A stretch of DNA of 64,000 nucleotides from Ferrovibrio sp041906005. Its GTDB lineage: Bacteria; Pseudomonadota; Alphaproteobacteria; Ferrovibrionales; Ferrovibrionaceae. Made by a program: the position numbers and the translations under genes. The notes under the pieces are model-generated. The model saw only the letters and a list, made by a program, of their open reading frames with translations, searched no databases and had not been told where the DNA came from. The stretch lies in NCBI RefSeq assembly GCF_041906005.1, contig NZ_JAYRJY010000001.1, positions 1,240,001-1,304,000 on the forward strand, in the 5' to 3' direction. Positions 18,570 through 26,294 of this stretch are shown here, piece by piece. The stretch's first letter is position 1, and every line of letters starts with the position of its first letter.

Positions 18570-19453
18570 CGAAGAAGCGCCGCGCCGTTTCAGACCTGCA
18601 GCTGGAAGCCGATTCCGGCACGCGCTTTCTGCCCTGGGCCCTGGCGGTGATGGTCTTCCTCGCCGCGCTCAGCCTGGCCGGCGCCCTGGCGCTGGGCGGC
18701 AGCATCGAGGGCTGGCGCCGCGGCGTGTCCTCGAAACTGACCGTGCAGATCGCCGACCGGCCGGGCCAGCCGATGCAGCCGCGCGTGGAGGCCGCCATCA
18801 CATTGCTGCGCGGCGTGCCCGGCGTGCAGAGCGCAGACGCCCTGCCCAAAGCCGCCGTGGAGGCTTTGCTGCAGCCCTGGCTGGGCCGCGACGCGCTGGA
18901 CGCCGACCTGCCCCTGCCCGGCCTGATCGACGTGACGCTGGCCGACAATGCGGCGCTGTCCGTGGATGCCCTGAGCGCGCGCCTGCAAAGCGCCGTGCCC
19001 GGCGCGCGTCTGGACGATCCCAAACCCTGGCTCGACCGCCTGGTGCAGCTGGGCCGTCTGCTGCAGAGCCTGGGCGGCGGCATCGTGCTGCTGGTGGGCC
19101 TGGCGCTGGCGGCGATGGTGATCTTCGCCACGCGGGCCGGCCTCGCCGCCCGGCGCGACACCATCGAGCTTTTGCACCTGATCGGCGCCGAGGACGGCTA
19201 CATCGCCAAGCAGTTCCAGCGCCATGTGGCGCGCCAGGCGATGCAGGGCGGCATTGCCGGCATTGCGCTGGCCGTGGCGATTTTGCTGGCGATCCAGATC
19301 CTGGCTGGCGGCGTGGGCGCCGGACTGCTGCCCGGCCTGGCCCTGGCCTGGTGGCATTGGCTGGCCTTGCTGGTGCTGCCGCTGGCGGCCCTGCTGCTGG
19401 CGATCTTCACCGCGCGGCTGACCGTGCTGGGCGCGCTGCGGGCGATGGTGTGA
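18566..19453 (+). CDS. ftsX: Cell division protein FtsX
   Basis: Permease-like inner-membrane partner of FtsE. The 295-residue protein has an N-terminal cytosolic segment, a first transmembrane helix about 25-48, a periplasmic domain of some 130 residues that in the family contacts peptidoglycan hydrolases or their activators, and three C-terminal hydrophobic helices (about 170-190, 225-248, 262-285). It overlaps ftsE by four bases, the standard coupled arrangement. Confidence 0.92.
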   Translation: MTKKRRAVSDLQLEADSGTRFLPWALAVMVFLAALSLAGALALGGSIEGWRRGVSSKLTVQIADRPGQPMQPRVEAAITLLRGVPGVQSADALPKAAVEALLQPWLGRDALDADLPLPGLIDVTLADNAALSVDALSARLQSAVPGARLDDPKPWLDRLVQLGRLLQSLGGGIVLLVGLALAAMVIFATRAGLAARRDTIELLHLIGAEDGYIAKQFQRHVARQAMQGGIAGIALAVAILLAIQILAGGVGAGLLPGLALAWWHWLALLVLPLAALLLAIFTARLTVLGALRAMV

Positions 19454-19460
19454 GGCGGGC

Positions 19461-20027
19461 ATGCTGATTCTGTTGGACCGCGACGGCGTGCTGAACCAGG
19501 ACTATCCCGACGATTACGTGAAGTCGCCGGCCGAACTGATCCTGCTGCCCGGCGTGGGCGAGGCGATCGCGCAACTGAATGCGCGCGGCTGGCCGGTGGC
19601 CTTGTGCACCAACCAGGCCTGCGTGGGCAAAGGCATCATCGACGAGGCGATGCTGACGCGCATCCACAATGACCTGCGCGACCGCATCGCGCGGGATGCC
19701 GGGGCGCATATCGATGCCATCTTCTTCGCGCCCGATCCGCCCTGGGCCGTCACCGACCGGCGCAAGCCCGGCCCCGGCATGCTGCGCGAGGCGATGCGGC
19801 AGTTTCATGCCACGCCCGAGCAGACCGTGTTCATCGGCGATGCCGTCACCGACATGCAGGCGGCCACGGCCGCCGGCTGCCGCCGCATCCTGGTGCGCAC
19901 CGGCAAGGGCAAAAAGACCCAGGCCGCCGGCTTGCCAGAGGCCGTGCTGCCGGTGACGATTGCCGAATCGCTGCCCGATGCGGTGGCGCGACTGCTGCAC
20001 GAAGAGACCGACGAAACCATCCGCTGA
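19461..20027 (+). CDS. HAD-IIIA phosphatase, GmhB/HisB-N-like, without zinc cysteines
   Basis: A 188-residue HAD hydrolase starting MLILLDRDGVLNQDYPDDYV; DxD, the TNQ motif, the Lys in RRKPGPGM and GDAVTDMQAA are the four HAD motifs. It resembles D-glycero-manno-heptose-1,7-bisphosphate 7-phosphatase, but the zinc-binding Cys/His cluster normally placed before RKP is absent (the stretch reads FFAPDPPWAVTDRRKP). The substrate therefore cannot be assigned as heptose bisphosphate with confidence; a sugar or small-molecule phosphate is likely. It lies between ftsX and an envelope-type ydcF-plsC pair. Confidence 0.8.
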   Translation: MLILLDRDGVLNQDYPDDYVKSPAELILLPGVGEAIAQLNARGWPVALCTNQACVGKGIIDEAMLTRIHNDLRDRIARDAGAHIDAIFFAPDPPWAVTDRRKPGPGMLREAMRQFHATPEQTVFIGDAVTDMQAATAAGCRRILVRTGKGKKTQAAGLPEAVLPVTIAESLPDAVARLLHEETDETIR

Positions 20028-20042
20028 AGCGACGAAACCCCG

Positions 20043-20858
20043 ATGGCCCGCCGCAACTCCGATACGCCCCTCGCCACGCGCCTGTCGCGCGGATTGATCC
20101 TGCTTGCCGCCGTGGCGCTGCTGTGGCTGGGCGGCGGCCTGGCCTATCTGGAGCGCGTGGAGACCTTCACCCCGCCCGACAGCGAGGTGAAGACCGATGC
20201 CATCGTGGTGCTGACCGGCGGCGCGGTGCGCCTGAGCTCGGCGTTGCGCCTGCTGCATGACGGCAAGGCCGAGCGCCTGCTGGTCTCGGGCGTGGCGCCC
20301 ACCACCACCAAGGCCTCGCTGATCCAGGCCGCGGTCCCGGCGATGCCGGATTCCGCCCAGGCCTCGAATGACTGGAGCGGCATCGATCTGCAGATGCTGT
20401 TCGATTGCTGCGTCGATCTGGGCTTCGAGGCCGTGGATACGGCGGGCAATGCCATCGAGGCGGCAAGCTGGGCGCGGGCGCGCGGCTTTAAGTCCTTGCG
20501 GGTGGTGACGGCGAATTACCACATGCCGCGCGCCATGGTGGAGTTCCGCCGGCGCTTGAGCGACATCGCCGTGCTGCCGCATCCGGTGCGATCGGATGCC
20601 ATGCGGGTGGAGGACTGGTGGCAGCGCCGCACGGCGACGCTGTTCCTGCTGGGCGAATACACCAAATACGCCGCCGCCCTGCTGCGCGCGCGCCTGGATG
20701 ACTGGCTGGAGGAAACGGTGGCCGCCGCACCCGGCAAGGCGACCGATGCGACGCCCGCGCCTGCACCGGCACCGGCACCGGCACCAGCGCCCGCACCGGC
20801 ACCGATTGCAGAGCCGAAAGCCGACACACCGGCTGCCGAACAGAAAGCCACGGAATGA
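20043..20858 (+). CDS. YdcF/SanA-like DUF218 membrane protein with Pro-Ala tail
   Basis: A 271-residue protein with one N-terminal transmembrane helix (about 15-35) and a DUF218 domain, starting at DAIVVLTGG and containing ANYHMPRAMVEF. The family is linked to envelope or vancomycin-permeability phenotypes, with no settled reaction. The C-terminus (about 240-258) is a run of alternating Pro-Ala encoded by near-perfect hexamers, then a charged end. Its stop overlaps plsC by four bases (ATGA), so the two are probably co-expressed. Confidence 0.85.
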   Translation: MARRNSDTPLATRLSRGLILLAAVALLWLGGGLAYLERVETFTPPDSEVKTDAIVVLTGGAVRLSSALRLLHDGKAERLLVSGVAPTTTKASLIQAAVPAMPDSAQASNDWSGIDLQMLFDCCVDLGFEAVDTAGNAIEAASWARARGFKSLRVVTANYHMPRAMVEFRRRLSDIAVLPHPVRSDAMRVEDWWQRRTATLFLLGEYTKYAAALLRARLDDWLEETVAAAPGKATDATPAPAPAPAPAPAPAPAPIAEPKADTPAAEQKATE

Positions 20859-21589
20859 GCTGGCTGCGCGGGCTGATTTTCCAGATCGCCTTCCTGCTGT
20901 GGAGCACGGTGGTTGCGCTGTACAGCCTGATCCCGCTCATCCTCGGCAACCGCGCGCATATCTTCGCCATCGGCAAATTCTGGTCGGACAGCATCAATCT
21001 CCTGCTGCGCGTGATCGCCGGCATCACCTATCGCATCGAGGGCATGGAGAACGTGCCGCCGGGCGCGGTGCTGATCGCCTCGAAACACCAGTCGCTGTGG
21101 GATACCGCCATCGTGCTGGCGCTGTTTCGCGGGCCGGCCATCGTGATGAAGCAGGAATTGCTGCGCATTCCGATCTACGGCGCGCTGTGCCGCATCCAGG
21201 GCATGATCGCCGTCGACCGCGCCGGCGGCGCCAAGGCGCTTAAATCAATGCTGAAAAGCGCACGCGACGCGGTGACCGAGGGGCGCAAGCTGATCATCTT
21301 CCCGCAGGGCACGCGCACCCTGCCCGGCCAGCCGCACGATTACCAGCCTGGCGTGGCGGCGCTGTATCGCGACCTGAAGATTCCCGTGGTGCCGGTGGCG
21401 CTCAATTCCGGCTTCTTCTGGCCCAAGCATGGCCTGAAGCGTCCGGCGGGCACCATCGTAATGCGCTTCCTGCCCGCCATTCCGGCGGGCCTCGACCGCG
21501 AGACATTCATGACGCGGCTGGAAACCGAGATCGAAACCGCGCAGGCAGTGCTGGAAGCGGAGACACAGGCGGGGCTCAGGCCCCGTTGA
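20855..21589 (+). CDS. plsC: 1-acyl-sn-glycerol-3-phosphate acyltransferase
   Basis: Membrane acyltransferase converting lysophosphatidate to phosphatidate. In the 244-residue protein, the N-terminal hydrophobic stretch is 8-32; acyltransferase block I has SKHQSLWD (HxxxxD variant with Gln), block III FPQGTR, and block IV VPVALNSG. The tail reads ETAQAVLEAETQAGLRPR. The final 14 bases overlap the convergent DoxX-like gene. Related copies of its 3' end occur at 24816-24855 and 25362-25541, marking a recombination scar. Confidence 0.93.
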   Translation: MSWLRGLIFQIAFLLWSTVVALYSLIPLILGNRAHIFAIGKFWSDSINLLLRVIAGITYRIEGMENVPPGAVLIASKHQSLWDTAIVLALFRGPAIVMKQELLRIPIYGALCRIQGMIAVDRAGGAKALKSMLKSARDAVTEGRKLIIFPQGTRTLPGQPHDYQPGVAALYRDLKIPVVPVALNSGFFWPKHGLKRPAGTIVMRFLPAIPAGLDRETFMTRLETEIETAQAVLEAETQAGLRPR

Positions 21590-21986
21590 TCCGCCCGGCA
21601 AGTCCGCGCATCGGGATCAGGGCCCGGAGCGACGGATCGCGAAGCCACAGGCCGCCCCACATCAGCAAACCGAGATAGACGCTGAACAGGGTATGCGTGA
21701 ACAACGGATTTTCGACACGCATCTGCGTTGCGATCGCTCCCCCCAGCAGCCCGGTCATCAGGATTGCGCCCAGCAACGCCGTGCGCGGAACGAGGTACAA
21801 CGCCAGGCAGGCCAGTTCGATCAGGCCAATTGTCAGGACATAGCCATCCGGCCAACCCAACTGGCGCATGGAATCGGAGGCCACATCCGCGCCGACCAAT
21901 TTTGGCGCGATGGATGCGATAGCCAGAAACGCCGCAAAGATTCCCGTCAGGGCGTATCCAAGTCGTGTCATTGCCGTTGTGCTCAT
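21576..21986 (-). CDS. DoxX-like small membrane protein
   Basis: A 136-residue protein with four predicted transmembrane helices (about 8-28, 48-68, 75-95, 103-120), similar to the DoxX-like/DUF4345-type group often found beside MarR/TetR regulators. ATG 21986 follows AGGA seven bases upstream. It lies 26 bp downstream of the DUF4287 gene on the same strand, so the two probably form a transcript fired from the operator region at 22315-22358. Its stop overlaps the plsC 3' end. Function is unknown. Confidence 0.7.
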   Translation of the reverse strand: MSTTAMTRLGYALTGIFAAFLAIASIAPKLVGADVASDSMRQLGWPDGYVLTIGLIELACLALYLVPRTALLGAILMTGLLGGAIATQMRVENPLFTHTLFSVYLGLLMWGGLWLRDPSLRALIPMRGLAGRINGA

Positions 21987-22012
21987 CCTCAGATCCTGCC
22001 CTGTCCCTGTTC

Positions 22013-22255
22013 CTACCGTGCGCCTTTCGCATCTTCCGCCAGCGTGTGAGCGACCAGCGCATTCGCATGACCGTGCCCGAGGCCGTGCGTCGCCTTCAGC
22101 CAGCCGACCAGTTCCATGTGCCTTTTGCCGCGCTGGGCGCGGATCAATGCCTGCCACTCCGCGACAGGGCGGCCGTATGTCTTCTCGATGGAAGGGAAAT
22201 AAGACGCCGGCCCCTTGGCGCCGGCAGTTGTGTGCGATGGTTTTCTGGCCGGCAT
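22013..22255 (-). CDS. DUF4287 domain protein
   Basis: An 80-residue soluble protein carrying the complete DUF4287 motif: YFPSIEKTYGRPVAEWQALI, then MELVGWLKATHGLGHGHANA. Such domains often occur alone or beside DUF5655 and activator-like proteins; their function is unknown. It is the first gene leftward from the MarR operator region and is followed by the DoxX-like gene. Confidence 0.85.
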   Translation of the reverse strand: MPARKPSHTTAGAKGPASYFPSIEKTYGRPVAEWQALIRAQRGKRHMELVGWLKATHGLGHGHANALVAHTLAEDAKGAR

Positions 22256-22314
22256 CGGCGGTTTCCTTCATGCGCGCCGCCGCCGCGGGCATTGCGCCGC
22301 GGCAGGGCAGGATT

Positions 22315-22332
22315 TATCTTAGTACTAAGATA
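22315..22332. promoter_or_regulatory. Operator 1: perfect 18-bp palindrome beside marR
   Basis: TATCTTAGTACTAAGATA is a perfect palindrome between the divergent DUF4287 and marR genes. It shares its TATCTT/AAGATA arms with operator 2; the centres are 26 bp apart. Probably the MarR dimer site. Confidence 0.75.
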
Positions 22333-22340
22333 TCAGGGTT

Positions 22341-22358
22341 TATCTTAATGGCAAGATA
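22341..22358. promoter_or_regulatory. Operator 2: TATCTT-N6-AAGATA beside marR
   Basis: Same arms and same 18-bp length as operator 1, with a non-palindromic centre. It ends 11 bp before the marR ATG, so occupancy could block marR translation or transcription (autorepression). Confidence 0.7.
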
Positions 22359-22369
22359 AAAGAGGCGCC

Positions 22370-22879
22370 ATGGCCAGGACTGAGGATGACCGGGTTGAAA
22401 TCCGCCGGCGGCAATGGGCCAAGGAAATGCCCGATCTCGATACGATCGGCATGGCCATTCTTGGCCGCGCGCGGGTCATCACCCTCAACGTGCGTCCGGA
22501 GATCGAGAAGGTGTTTGCGCGGTTCGGCGCCGATACCGGGGAATTCGACGTGCTTTTCACCCTGTTGCGCTCAGGTCCGCCCTACCGGCTGCGTCCCACC
22601 GAATTGTTCAATTCGCTGATGATCACATCGGGCGGACTCACAGGCCGCCTGGCGCGCCTTGAAAAGGCCGGGCTCGTCGAACGGTTTCCGGATGCCGCCG
22701 ACGGCCGCAGCCTTCCCGTCGGCCTAACCGCCGCAGGGCTGAAGATGGCCCGCGCCGCCATCATCGAGGACATGAAAGTCGAAGCGGGCCTGCTGGATTG
22801 CCTGTCGGCGGCGGAGCGGAAGAGCCTTGCGGGCCTGCTGCGCAAACTCGCCCTCGGCCTTGAGAACAAGGATCGCTGA
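22370..22879 (+). CDS. MarR-family transcriptional regulator
   Basis: A 169-residue winged-helix regulator: dimerisation helix at the N-terminus, then FDVLFTLLRSG, the recognition helix region RPTELFNSLMITSGGLTGRL, and the wing (LVERFPDAADGRSLPVGLT), which has the family's D-x-R-S pattern. Ligand unknown. The two operators immediately upstream suggest that it represses itself and the divergent DUF4287/DoxX pair. It lies inside the block bounded by plsC 3'-end copies. Confidence 0.88.
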   Translation: MARTEDDRVEIRRRQWAKEMPDLDTIGMAILGRARVITLNVRPEIEKVFARFGADTGEFDVLFTLLRSGPPYRLRPTELFNSLMITSGGLTGRLARLEKAGLVERFPDAADGRSLPVGLTAAGLKMARAAIIEDMKVEAGLLDCLSAAERKSLAGLLRKLALGLENKDR

Positions 22880-22899
22880 CGCAGGCCCCGCGCCGGGCA

Positions 22900-23916
22900 T
22901 CACCGCGACGGCGCGCAATGGCCGGCCGGCGGCACCTTGAGCAAATCCGCCGATGCCGCCGCGATGGCCTCCAGGGCGGCCGGCGCAAGCGTCACGCCCA
23001 TATGATCGGCATCGGGCTGCATGGTAACGGCAATCTTCGGATTGATCGATTTCAACAGCGGATCGTAGGCGTCGGCATTGAACAGCTCGTCATTCGTGCC
23101 GACCAGGATGCGTGTCGGCCGCGCAATACGGCGTAGCGCCGCCTGCCAGTCGTCGTCAAAAGCGAAATTCAGCAGCAGGCGCATCGAGTAGGTTCGCGTG
23201 CGGATGCCGCGTGCATCTTCCGGTACGCCGAAGGCGATCACCGGCAGGTGGTCGAAGGCCGTGACGCCGAAGCCGCGCAGAATGCCCAATCCGATGATGC
23301 GGGGGATATAGGGCGCGGCCCAGCCGCCGGCATTCGGCCGGGAGGTCGGCGCACGGGCCCCCAGAAAGGGCGCCAGCGCCAGATAACCATCGAACAGGCA
23401 GGATTGCCGGCCGGCGGCGATCCGCAAAACAAAACCGCCGCCGGACGAATGGCCGATCAGGATGCGCGGCTCGGCCGGCCGGTCCGGCAGGGTTGCGGCC
23501 AGCAGGTCGGACAGATCGTCCTCAAGCTGGCCGACATAGCCGATATCTCCCAAACGCCCGCTTTCGCCATGCCCCCGGATATCGACCGCGTAGGCGGATA
23601 TCCCGGCCGCCCGCAAGGCCAGCCCCAGGGCATGCATCGCCACGCCGCTGCCGCTCGATCCATGCACCAGCACCGCGATGCCGCCGCCGGGCCGGCCGGG
23701 ATAGAGCCGATAGGCCAGGCTGGTCCCGTCGCGGGCCGCGATGCGGGATACAGGCGGCGGCGGGATGCGCAGGGTCTCGCCGATGCGCCGGTCCATCTGC
23801 GCCATGGTGGGCAGCACCGGCGGCGAGACTGCGGTGCCGAAGGCAATGAGTGCGGCAAGGCACAGGCTTGCGAGCAGAAATGTGATGCCCGCGCCAAGAA
23901 TGAGGGTCTTGATCAT
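22900..23916 (-). CDS. Alpha/beta hydrolase (lysophospholipase-like), membrane-anchored
   Basis: A 338-residue protein with one N-terminal hydrophobic helix (about 4-28) that anchors or exports it. The oxyanion segment is VLVHGSSGSG, the nucleophile elbow GHSSGGG, and an acid (GTNDELFN) and a C-terminal His (ADHMGV) complete a plausible triad. RGHGESG is typical of the lysophospholipase/monoacylglycerol lipase group. Substrate unknown. Convergent with marR (20-bp gap). Confidence 0.8.
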   Translation of the reverse strand: MIKTLILGAGITFLLASLCLAALIAFGTAVSPPVLPTMAQMDRRIGETLRIPPPPVSRIAARDGTSLAYRLYPGRPGGGIAVLVHGSSGSGVAMHALGLALRAAGISAYAVDIRGHGESGRLGDIGYVGQLEDDLSDLLAATLPDRPAEPRILIGHSSGGGFVLRIAAGRQSCLFDGYLALAPFLGARAPTSRPNAGGWAAPYIPRIIGLGILRGFGVTAFDHLPVIAFGVPEDARGIRTRTYSMRLLLNFAFDDDWQAALRRIARPTRILVGTNDELFNADAYDPLLKSINPKIAVTMQPDADHMGVTLAPAALEAIAAASADLLKVPPAGHCAPSR

Positions 23917-24010
23917 GATTGCTCCGATTGTCGGGATACCGGCCTTCGCTTAGCATCGGCCACGGCGCGCGGCTTGCGCGGATGCGTGAAATTCACCGAG
24001 AAATTCGCCA

Positions 24011-24862
24011 ATGACCTCGATCACCCACCCGCGCAGCGTGAACGGCCGGGTCTTTTTGGCCCGCAGTGGCCTCGGCCTGGGATTTGCCGCCGTCGCGCTG
24101 GGCGTGTTTGGCCCCTTCGGCAGTTACCTGTCGATGCCGCTGCCCGAACGGCTGCTGTTCCATGCCGTCAACGTCGTCGCCATCGGCGGCGGCATCAGCC
24201 TGCTCCTGTTTGCATTGCGGCGGCGTTTCTATCCGCACGGCCTGCCCTTCTGGCTGCCGCTGGCGATCGCGGCCGCCGCTGCGCTGCCCGGTACGGCCGT
24301 GGTGCATACCAATCTGCGGCTGCTGGCGCCGCGGTCGCTCGATTTCGTCTCGTGGCCGGAACTGGTCGGGCAGAACCTGGCGCTCAACCTGGCGCTGGCC
24401 CTGGTCTTCACCCTGGTGCTGCGCCGGGCCGGAGCGACGGCGGCACCCGTTTCCGGCAATGCCGTTTCCCCGCGGCATGCTGCACCGACGACGCAGCATG
24501 CGCTGGCCGGACGGCTGCCGCCGCATCTGAAGGAGGCCCGGCTGCTGGCGCTGGAAGCGGAGGATCATTATTTGCGCATTCACACCGAGGCCGGTTCGGC
24601 GCTGATCCTGATGCGGCTGTCGGATGCCGCCAGAGCGTTGGGGAGCAGCGCGGGCCAGCAGGTGCACCGCTCCTTCTGGGTTGCCGGATCCGCCATTGCC
24701 GGCACGCAGCGCCGCGACGGCCGACTGTTCCTTCGTCTGGTCAACGGCATGGAGATTCCGGTCAGCCGCAGCCACCGCGAGGCTCTCATGCGCAAACTGG
24801 GGCGGGAGACCGGGCCCGCGCAGGCGGCGCTGGAAGCGGAGACGCGGGCGGGGCTGCGATGA
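24011..24862 (+). CDS. Membrane-bound LytTR-type DNA-binding regulator with a PlsC-like C-terminal tail
   Basis: A 283-residue protein with four hydrophobic segments in the first ~135 residues and a C-terminal LytTR domain (about 165-265: EARLLALEAEDHYLRIHT, then HRSFWVAGSAI and NGMEIPVSRSHREAL). Membrane LytTR proteins usually regulate a neighbouring gene. The last residues, AQAALEAETRAGLR, lie outside the domain and closely match the PlsC tail AQAVLEAETQAGLR at DNA level too. The stop overlaps the next start (ATGA). Confidence 0.82.
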   Translation: MTSITHPRSVNGRVFLARSGLGLGFAAVALGVFGPFGSYLSMPLPERLLFHAVNVVAIGGGISLLLFALRRRFYPHGLPFWLPLAIAAAAALPGTAVVHTNLRLLAPRSLDFVSWPELVGQNLALNLALALVFTLVLRRAGATAAPVSGNAVSPRHAAPTTQHALAGRLPPHLKEARLLALEAEDHYLRIHTEAGSALILMRLSDAARALGSSAGQQVHRSFWVAGSAIAGTQRRDGRLFLRLVNGMEIPVSRSHREALMRKLGRETGPAQAALEAETRAGLR

Positions 24863-25362
24863 GCGCCGGGACGACCTGTGCCTTTGCCATTCAGTATGGC
24901 CTGGGTGAGCTGCAGTTCGAGATGCCGCTGGCCGAGGCCCTGCTGTTCTCCAACATGGCGAACCGGATGATGGCCAATGCCGGCCTGGGCTTTGCCGAAT
25001 TCCGCCTGCAGATGTGGGATATGCTGGCCAACAGCATCGAGGCCGGCGACCACCTGAAAGGCGGCGCGGAGGCCAATGCCGTGGCGATGGGCGCCGCCTG
25101 GCTGGCGCTGAACTGCGCGATGCATCGCGACCATCCGGAGCGCGACTGCTTCGTGCTCAAGATGGGGGCCCGGCCTGGCGATATCGGCGTCGAGATCGCC
25201 GCCGACAACCCTTACGCCGAGGCGCATGAGGAACGCGGACAGATCTTCGCCGTCGCCAATGTCACCCGCGCGCTGTTTGACGAGGACACAAAACTGTTCC
25301 GCGACTGGGCGGCAGGCATTCAGGCCGAGATCGCCGGCGCGGCCAACGATCCCGGGCCGTAA
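24859..25362 (+). CDS. Hypothetical protein
   Basis: 167 residues, not recognised. It appears soluble and mainly helical, with Met-rich segments (LLFSNMANRMMANAGLGF) and a central alanine-rich stretch; there is no signal peptide or transmembrane helix. Its start overlaps the LytTR stop (ATGA), which suggests coupled translation. It ends directly before the plsC 3' remnant. Because the PlsC-like tail lies immediately upstream, it may originally have followed a plsC gene. Confidence 0.65.
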   Translation: MSAGTTCAFAIQYGLGELQFEMPLAEALLFSNMANRMMANAGLGFAEFRLQMWDMLANSIEAGDHLKGGAEANAVAMGAAWLALNCAMHRDHPERDCFVLKMGARPGDIGVEIAADNPYAEAHEERGQIFAVANVTRALFDEDTKLFRDWAAGIQAEIAGAANDPGP

Positions 25363-25541
25363 AGGCTGCCGGCACCATCGTGATGCGCCTTCTGCCCCCG
25401 ATACCTGCGGGCCTCGATCGCGAGACATTCATGACGCGACTGGAGAGCGAAATCGAAACCGCGCAGGCGATGCTGGATCGGGGACGCAGGCGGGGTGACA
25501 GCTTAATGATCCTCGTCACCCCCGGCCGAAGCGTAGCGTAG
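25362..25541 (+). pseudogene. plsC 3'-end remnant
   Basis: In one frame the region reads AAGTIVMRLLPPIPAGLDRE..TFMTRLESEIETAQAML, nearly the same as the PlsC C-terminus at 21448-21560. Many differences are at third codon positions, so the source was a coding homolog, not a very recent copy. After AQAML a one-base deletion relative to plsC shifts the frame, and it ends in the adjoining repeat. No start codon or acyltransferase core is present. Confidence 0.8.
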
Positions 25542-25556
25542 AGCCGGGGTCCCATT
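25514..25556. repeat. Direct repeat copy A (CACCCCGGCC-AGCGTAGCG type)
   Basis: GTCACCCCCGGCCGAAGCG, then TAGCGTAGAGCCGGGGTCCC and a T run. A second copy in the same orientation lies at 26297, on the other side of an AT-rich orphan gene. Confidence 0.8.
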
Positions 25557-25665
25557 TTTTTTATTTTCAATATTGCCCCTCCGCCAGTGGGATTCGATAA
25601 TTTTAAGATTAACAAAACCTGGCAAAGAAGCGTGATTGCATGCCTCATTTGAAAAGGAGGATTCA

Positions 25666-26280
25666 ATGAATGCTCTCGCTCTTGCTGCCCTCGAGCTTCT
25701 TCCGAAGGGCATTGCTGTACTCAGTACATTCGCGCTGGCTTTTATGGGGGCGCGCGTCTCACTTAAGCCCGTCATGACAGAAAATAGGAATAAGTGGCTA
25801 ATTGCGTTCGCGGTAATAGGTTTTGCAAATGTAATGGCCGCGCACTGGGAGAGCGAGAGACAAGAGAAAAATCTAGAAACCCGTCTAACTGGCGGCGACA
25901 ACTATGTGTATCTGAGGGTTGATGAAGGCGATTTAGCCGCAAGGAAAGAATGGCTGCGCACTTGGATTTGCTCGACTGGCCATATGTTCGACGTGAAGAT
26001 TCACCCTCACCCATTTGGAATAAATAGCCATAATGACCCCAACTATTTTTCGATGAGAGGCCCCGAATACAGCTATGTCGGAACTGGATGCAGATTGTCT
26101 CCAATTCCAGTGAGGGTCGGAAAATTCTGGATCGACTTTGATGCGAGAAACGGCCTGATTGTTCAGACACTGGAAATTATAGCTCCTCCTGATGGTCCAT
26201 TTACGCAAGCCTGCTCCCTGCCGAGAAACGGGGTAGACTTACCGACGCCCGGTTGCCCGTCGCTAAAGGGGAGCCAGTGA
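25666..26280 (+). CDS. AT-rich orphan membrane protein
   Basis: A 204-residue protein I do not recognise. ATG 25666 has an excellent AGGAGG five bases upstream. Two hydrophobic segments are at about 10-32 and 44-62; the rest is soluble, with three Cys (ICSTGHMFD, GTGCRLS, QACSLP). Codon use differs visibly from the neighbours, with ATA, AGA, CTA and AAT codons that are rare elsewhere in the window, which suggests recent acquisition. It is enclosed by direct repeats at 25514 and 26295. Function cannot be inferred. Confidence 0.65.
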   Translation: MNALALAALELLPKGIAVLSTFALAFMGARVSLKPVMTENRNKWLIAFAVIGFANVMAAHWESERQEKNLETRLTGGDNYVYLRVDEGDLAARKEWLRTWICSTGHMFDVKIHPHPFGINSHNDPNYFSMRGPEYSYVGTGCRLSPIPVRVGKFWIDFDARNGLIVQTLEIIAPPDGPFTQACSLPRNGVDLPTPGCPSLKGSQ

Positions 26281-26294
26281 GTCCGACTTTCATC

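Noticed and set aside
23248..24858. Long plus-strand open frame opposite the alpha/beta hydrolase and within the LytTR gene
   Set aside because: Reads as antisense and out-of-frame translation; the real gene in that frame begins at ATG 24859.
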